From NCBI GenBank assembly GCA_035649575.1, contig DASRJH010000100.1, positions 1 to 35,911 on the forward strand: a stretch of DNA of 35,911 nucleotides. The letters run 5' to 3'. The position numbers and the translations under genes were made by a program. The notes beneath the pieces were generated by a model. That model was not told where the DNA came from. It searched no databases and saw only the letters and a list, made by a program, of their open reading frames with translations. Below, piece after piece: positions 33,100 to 35,911 of the stretch (positions are counted from its first letter, which is position 1; each line of letters begins with the position of its first letter). Origin of the DNA: DASVAL01 sp035649575. Lineage in GTDB: Bacteria > Planctomycetota > UBA1135 > UBA2386.

Positions 33100-33423
33100 A
33101 TGAGCCCATCAACCTCGCCGCCTTGCCGGCGCCGCCGACCACCTCGAGCCGCGGCGCTGCTGCTGCCGCTCGTCCTCCATGGCTGCTTCACGATGGGTTT
33201 GTGGGGATTCGAGCTCGAGGACGAGGACGACGCGTTCACCGGGCAGTCCGAAGCCACGTTCGTCTACGACCCGGAAACCAAGTGGTCCTGGGGCAAGCTG
33301 GGGCTGCGCGTGCTGCTCACGCCGTTCACGCTCGCACTCGACTGTCTCACGTGCCCGATCCAGGCCATCTTCGTCTGCGACGACAGCGACGACGGCGACG
33401 GACACTGCCACTGCCACCGTTGA
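33100..33423 (+). CDS. Small cysteine-rich lipoprotein, YceK-like region
   Basis: I chose ATG 33100, giving 107 residues; the frame is open to 33010. A basic n-region (CRRRRPPR) and a hydrophobic core (AAALLLPLVLHGC) end in a lipobox with Cys29. The mature part has an acidic stretch (ELEDEDDAF), FVYDPETKWSWGKLGLRV, and LTPFTLALDCLTCPIQAIF, which recalls the inner-membrane-like hydrophobic segment of YceK-type lipoproteins (from memory). The tail is acidic and ends with the metal-binder-like HCHCHR. It has five cysteines after the lipid cysteine is excluded. The function is unknown. Confidence 0.65.
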   Translation: MSPSTSPPCRRRRPPRAAALLLPLVLHGCFTMGLWGFELEDEDDAFTGQSEATFVYDPETKWSWGKLGLRVLLTPFTLALDCLTCPIQAIFVCDDSDDGDGHCHCHR

Positions 33424-33470
33424 GCGCAGCGCTCCCGGCGCACCGGCAGGCGAACCGGTAGCATGCGGCG

Positions 33471-34775
33471 ATGAAGACCCTCCCGCTCGCGGTCGTTCTC
33501 CTCGCAGCGACGTGCCCGGCGCAGGACGACGATCCGCGCGCGACCGACATCGACCGGCGCATGATGGCGGAGCTGCGCGGTCGCCACAGCACAAAGCGCG
33601 CGCGCCTGCACTATGACCCGGCCACCGTGACCGATGCGCAGCGCGACGCGGCCGCGGCCGACGTCGAGGCGGGTCTCGCGACGCTCGAACGCATCTTCGG
33701 CCAGCGCTACCAGGGCACGATCCTCGTGTTCCTCTACGCGGACTGCGCCGACCTGCAGAAGCGCACGGGCACCGGCGCTGTCGCGTTCTCGACCGGCACC
33801 GTGAGCCTGCACATGCCGCACGACTTCCGCGGCGTGCACGAGCTGACCCACCTGTTCGCGATGCAGTTCCCGAAGAGCGAGGACGCGGTCAGCGACCTGT
33901 TCGTCGTCGAAGGGCTCGCGACGATGCTCGCCGAGGGCGATCAGAACGTGCCGATCCACGCCTGGGCAGCGACCTACCTGCAGTGCGGCCGCCTGCCGGA
34001 CCTGCTCGAGCTGCGCCGCACGTTTCCCCAGGGTGCGGGCAAAGGCGTGCATCCGTACCACGTCGCGGGCTCGTTCGTCGGCTTCCTGATCGACCGCTTC
34101 GGCATGGCGAAGGTCAAGAGCTGGTATGTGAACTCGACCGAGGCGCAGCACTGGTTCGGCAAACCGGTGCGCACGCTCGAGCGCGAGTGGCGCGCGTGGC
34201 TCGCCGACCAGAAGGTCGCCGACGCGCACCGCGCGCACGTGCTCCAGAAGCTCGGCCTCGCGCAGCGCACGCTGCCCGAAGCGCTGCGCGACGGCAAGGG
34301 CATCGACCTGCTGGCCGGCGGCGGGCTCGCGGCATTCGCCGCCGACGACGCCGGCAAGTGGTCGTTTGCGAGCGGCGTGCTGCGCGGCAGCCACGACGGG
34401 CCGTGGACGCACCTGCAGAGCCGACGCGAGTTCGGCGAACGCGTCGCGGTGCGCGCGCGGCTGCGCGCCAGCGGCGACGCGGTGAAGCTCTTGTGCAACC
34501 GCAGCGCGCACGTCAATGAGGCGATCTTCGCGGCGTGGTCGACGTTCGCGTCTTCGGGCGAAGGGTTCGCGAGCAACAACGAGTGCCGCCTCGCCACCGG
34601 CGTCTGGAACGACGTCGTTCTCGTGCACGACGGCGGCACGTGCAGCGTGTGGTTGAACGGCACGCTCGTGCTCGAGGCGGCTCATGCGCCGAGCCGCGAA
34701 GGCGGCCGCGTCGGCATCGCGGTCGAGAAGGGCACGGTCGAAGTCAGCCGGCTCGACGTGCTCGAACTGAAGTAG
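33471..34775 (+). CDS. Exported gluzincin-type (peptidase MA-like) metalloprotease with C-terminal jelly-roll domain
   Basis: The 434-residue protein has a signal peptide MKTLPLAVVLLAATCPAQ. The zinc motif is HELTH (residues 123-127), in FRGVHELTHLFAMQF, with a following EGLATMLAEGD whose Glu147 is a fitting third ligand. This is the peptidase MA-like (gluzincin) arrangement. KGVHPYHVAGSFVGFLIDRFG then matches the conserved post-motif helix of that family. Residues about 285-434 form a beta-sandwich (WSFASGVLRGSHDGPW, ERVAVRARLRASG, GTCSVWLNGTLVLE) resembling the 3-keto-disaccharide hydrolase/DUF1080 or concanavalin-like jelly-roll. It could cleave surface glycopeptides or proteins, but the substrate is unknown. 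The gene stands alone on the plus strand after the lipoprotein. Confidence 0.87.
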   Translation: MKTLPLAVVLLAATCPAQDDDPRATDIDRRMMAELRGRHSTKRARLHYDPATVTDAQRDAAAADVEAGLATLERIFGQRYQGTILVFLYADCADLQKRTGTGAVAFSTGTVSLHMPHDFRGVHELTHLFAMQFPKSEDAVSDLFVVEGLATMLAEGDQNVPIHAWAATYLQCGRLPDLLELRRTFPQGAGKGVHPYHVAGSFVGFLIDRFGMAKVKSWYVNSTEAQHWFGKPVRTLEREWRAWLADQKVADAHRAHVLQKLGLAQRTLPEALRDGKGIDLLAGGGLAAFAADDAGKWSFASGVLRGSHDGPWTHLQSRREFGERVAVRARLRASGDAVKLLCNRSAHVNEAIFAAWSTFASSGEGFASNNECRLATGVWNDVVLVHDGGTCSVWLNGTLVLEAAHAPSREGGRVGIAVEKGTVEVSRLDVLELK

Positions 34776-34932
34776 CGGGAGCCCCGCACTCGAAGGTGCC
34801 GCCACGCGCCGCTCACGGCGCGACGAACCCGGGAATGGTGCCCATCCCCAAATACTGCCGGACCTGCTGCTATGCTGCCCCCCGCGGCGTGTCAGGTCGT
34901 CACGCCGGTGCTCGTTCCCCCCGGAGGCTTTC

Positions 34933-35911
34933 ATGTTCGCCCGCATCCTTGCCGGCGGTGCTCTGTGTGTCCTCACCGCCGTCGTCGCCCGAACCCAGTC
35001 CGTCCCAGAAAACGCCCTCGAGCTGCTCGAACGCGCCTCGGCACGCATCGAAACGGCCGAGAACGAGCTCGCGCAGGCCAAACGCGAGATGCAGCAGTTG
35101 CGCAAGGCGCTGGCCAGGACGCAGGTGACACGTGAGCGCGAGCACGTCGAGTCGGAGCGCGAAAGCGAGCGCCAGAATCAGCTGAGGGAGCGCGAGCACG
35201 AGCAGGCGCACCGCGAAGCGATGCAGCAGCACGAACAGGCGATGCGCGAGGCGCAGCGGGAGCACGAAGAGGCACAGCGCCAGCACGAGCAGGCACACCG
35301 CGAGGCGATGCAGCAGCACGAGCAGGCGCACCGCGAGGCGATGCAACAGCACGAACAAGCGCTGCGCGAAGCGCAGCAGCAGCAGGAGCAGGCGCAGCGT
35401 GAAGCCGAGCGCCAACACGAAGAGGCCGTCCGGCAGCACGAGTCGGCGCTGCGCGAGCACGAAGCCGCTCTGCGGCAGCACGAGCAGGCGCAGCGTCAGG
35501 CCGAGCGCCAGCACGAAGCCGCGCGGCGCCAGGCCGAACAACAGCGCGAGGCCGTCGAGCGCGAAGCGCAGCGGCAGCACGAGAGGATGCAGCGCGAGCT
35601 GCAGCGCCACCAGGAGGAGCACGTTCGCATGACGCAGGCGCTGAGCGAGGAGCTGCAGCGCGCCCAGGCCGAGCTCGAGGCGGCGAGCCAGTCGCTCGAC
35701 CACGAGGCGGCGCGCGAGGCGCGCGAAGCCGTGGCCCGCACGCGCGAGCGCTTGCAGCACGCGATGCAGCGCGCTTCGGGCGATGGCCACAACTGCTCGC
35801 CGCCGCGGCGCACCGTCGTCAAGGCCTCCCTCACTGCGGCGCCGGCTGCGGAACCGCCGACGCCGGCGGATGCCCCCGCGGCGCCATCCCCCTGCTGCGC
35901 GCCGCCAACGA
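34933..35911 (+). CDS. Exported long coiled-coil protein, 3' truncated by window edge
   Basis: ATG 34933 has GGAGG (34923-34927) 5 bases upstream, and the frame stays open to the window end, about 326 codons. A signal peptide (MFARILAGGALCVLTAVVART) is followed by a short segment and then a coiled coil from about residue 35 to 275. It is built from REAMQQHEQA-, REHEQAHREA- and RQHEEA-like units rich in Gln, Glu, His and Arg. Ala and Leu at a and d positions are sparse, so the coil is very polar. The end becomes Pro/Ala/Thr-rich with CC near the cut. The opposite strand is also open for about 890 bases, because the repetitive codons avoid stops there. The family is not recognised; a periplasmic spacer or filament is likely. 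Confidence 0.75.
   Translation, partial: MFARILAGGALCVLTAVVARTQSVPENALELLERASARIETAENELAQAKREMQQLRKALARTQVTREREHVESERESERQNQLREREHEQAHREAMQQHEQAMREAQREHEEAQRQHEQAHREAMQQHEQAHREAMQQHEQALREAQQQQEQAQREAERQHEEAVRQHESALREHEAALRQHEQAQRQAERQHEAARRQAEQQREAVEREAQRQHERMQRELQRHQEEHVRMTQALSEELQRAQAELEAASQSLDHEAAREAREAVARTRERLQHAMQRASGDGHNCSPPRRTVVKASLTAAPAAEPPTPADAPAAPSPCCAPPT
35180..35540 (+). repeat. Tandem coding repeats of 33-42 bp in the coiled coil
   Basis: The units GCGATGCAGCAGCACGA(A/G)CAGGC and GAGCACGAGCAGGCGCA recur at multiples of 11-14 codons in this stretch, with single-base changes. They encode REAMQQHEQA and REHEQAH(R) variants and account for the irregular coiled coil. Confidence 0.7.

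Noticed and set aside
34900..35790. Open minus-strand frame with Leu-rich translation in the coiled-coil region
   Set aside because: It is the mirror of repetitive Gln/Glu/His codons. The plus-strand frame has a ribosome site, signal peptide and coiled-coil pattern.

Overview
The window is high-GC bacterial DNA, and its gene content points to a member of the Planctomycetota. There is no rRNA or tRNA here to confirm this. The evidence is a Hanks-type kinase start beside a kinase/TPR-like tail, and above all a series of large exported proteins that share a C-terminal beta-rich module. That module has a GxGCxG motif near its start, a PGCxLxVSxD-like motif in the middle, and an IPxxPxLxGxxxxxQ-like motif near its end. 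From memory, such modules are common in secreted proteins of deep planctomycete lineages. The phylum call is inference.

Layout. 1-782: the end of a probable kinase/TPR gene overlaps a chimeric reading frame that joins a kinase N-terminus to the tail of an RCC1-type exported protein. 1125-3539: a large exported protein of 47-residue Rax2/kelch-like repeats. 3631-3902: a frameshifted relic of an intradiol dioxygenase. 3970-5589 (-): an exported fusion of a caspase/legumain-like domain with an esterase-like alpha/beta hydrolase. 5743-7944 (-): an exported 13-repeat RCC1-like protein. 8114-10069 (-): an ABC-F ATPase, with a 55-residue gene just upstream. 10405-10551 is a 98% identical copy of the last 147 bp around the end of the PKD-domain exported protein at 10658-12727. 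12890-13156 (-): an internal fragment of arginine decarboxylase (speA). 13242-14444 (-) and 14906-16189 (+): two divergent exported beta-helix-type proteins.

16518-18020: a lipoprotein with an Ig-like domain. 18208-19941 (-): an exported protein of carboxypeptidase-regulatory-like beta-sandwich domains. 20163-20525: a DUF1992-type protein. 20583-20951 (-): a small four-cysteine exported protein. 21064-21792 (-): a family 2 glycosyltransferase, with a tiny membrane protein upstream at 21892-22092 (-). 22158-24395 (-): a large membrane-anchored protein of unknown function. 24692-27280: an exported PPC-domain protein. 27504-28976 and 28981-29277: an M48 metalloprotease and a small membrane partner. 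29376-31085 (-): an L-type lectin-like exported protein with TIG domains. 31435-32991: another exported protein with the shared C-terminal module. 33100-33423: a cysteine-rich lipoprotein. 33471-34775: an exported gluzincin-type peptidase. 34933 to the window end: an exported coiled-coil protein, incomplete at its 3' end.

Two themes stand out. First, most of the coding capacity goes to exported, repeat-built, non-catalytic proteins (propellers, beta-helices, PKD, PPC, lectin, TIG) that share one C-terminal module, which looks like a cell-surface or matrix protein repertoire. Second, the spaces between genes hold debris: a gene fusion, a duplicated gene tail, a stranded module tail, and fragments of two metabolic genes. 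Together these suggest that the module is shuffled by DNA rearrangement. There is no CRISPR array, recognisable transposase, integrase or RNA gene.
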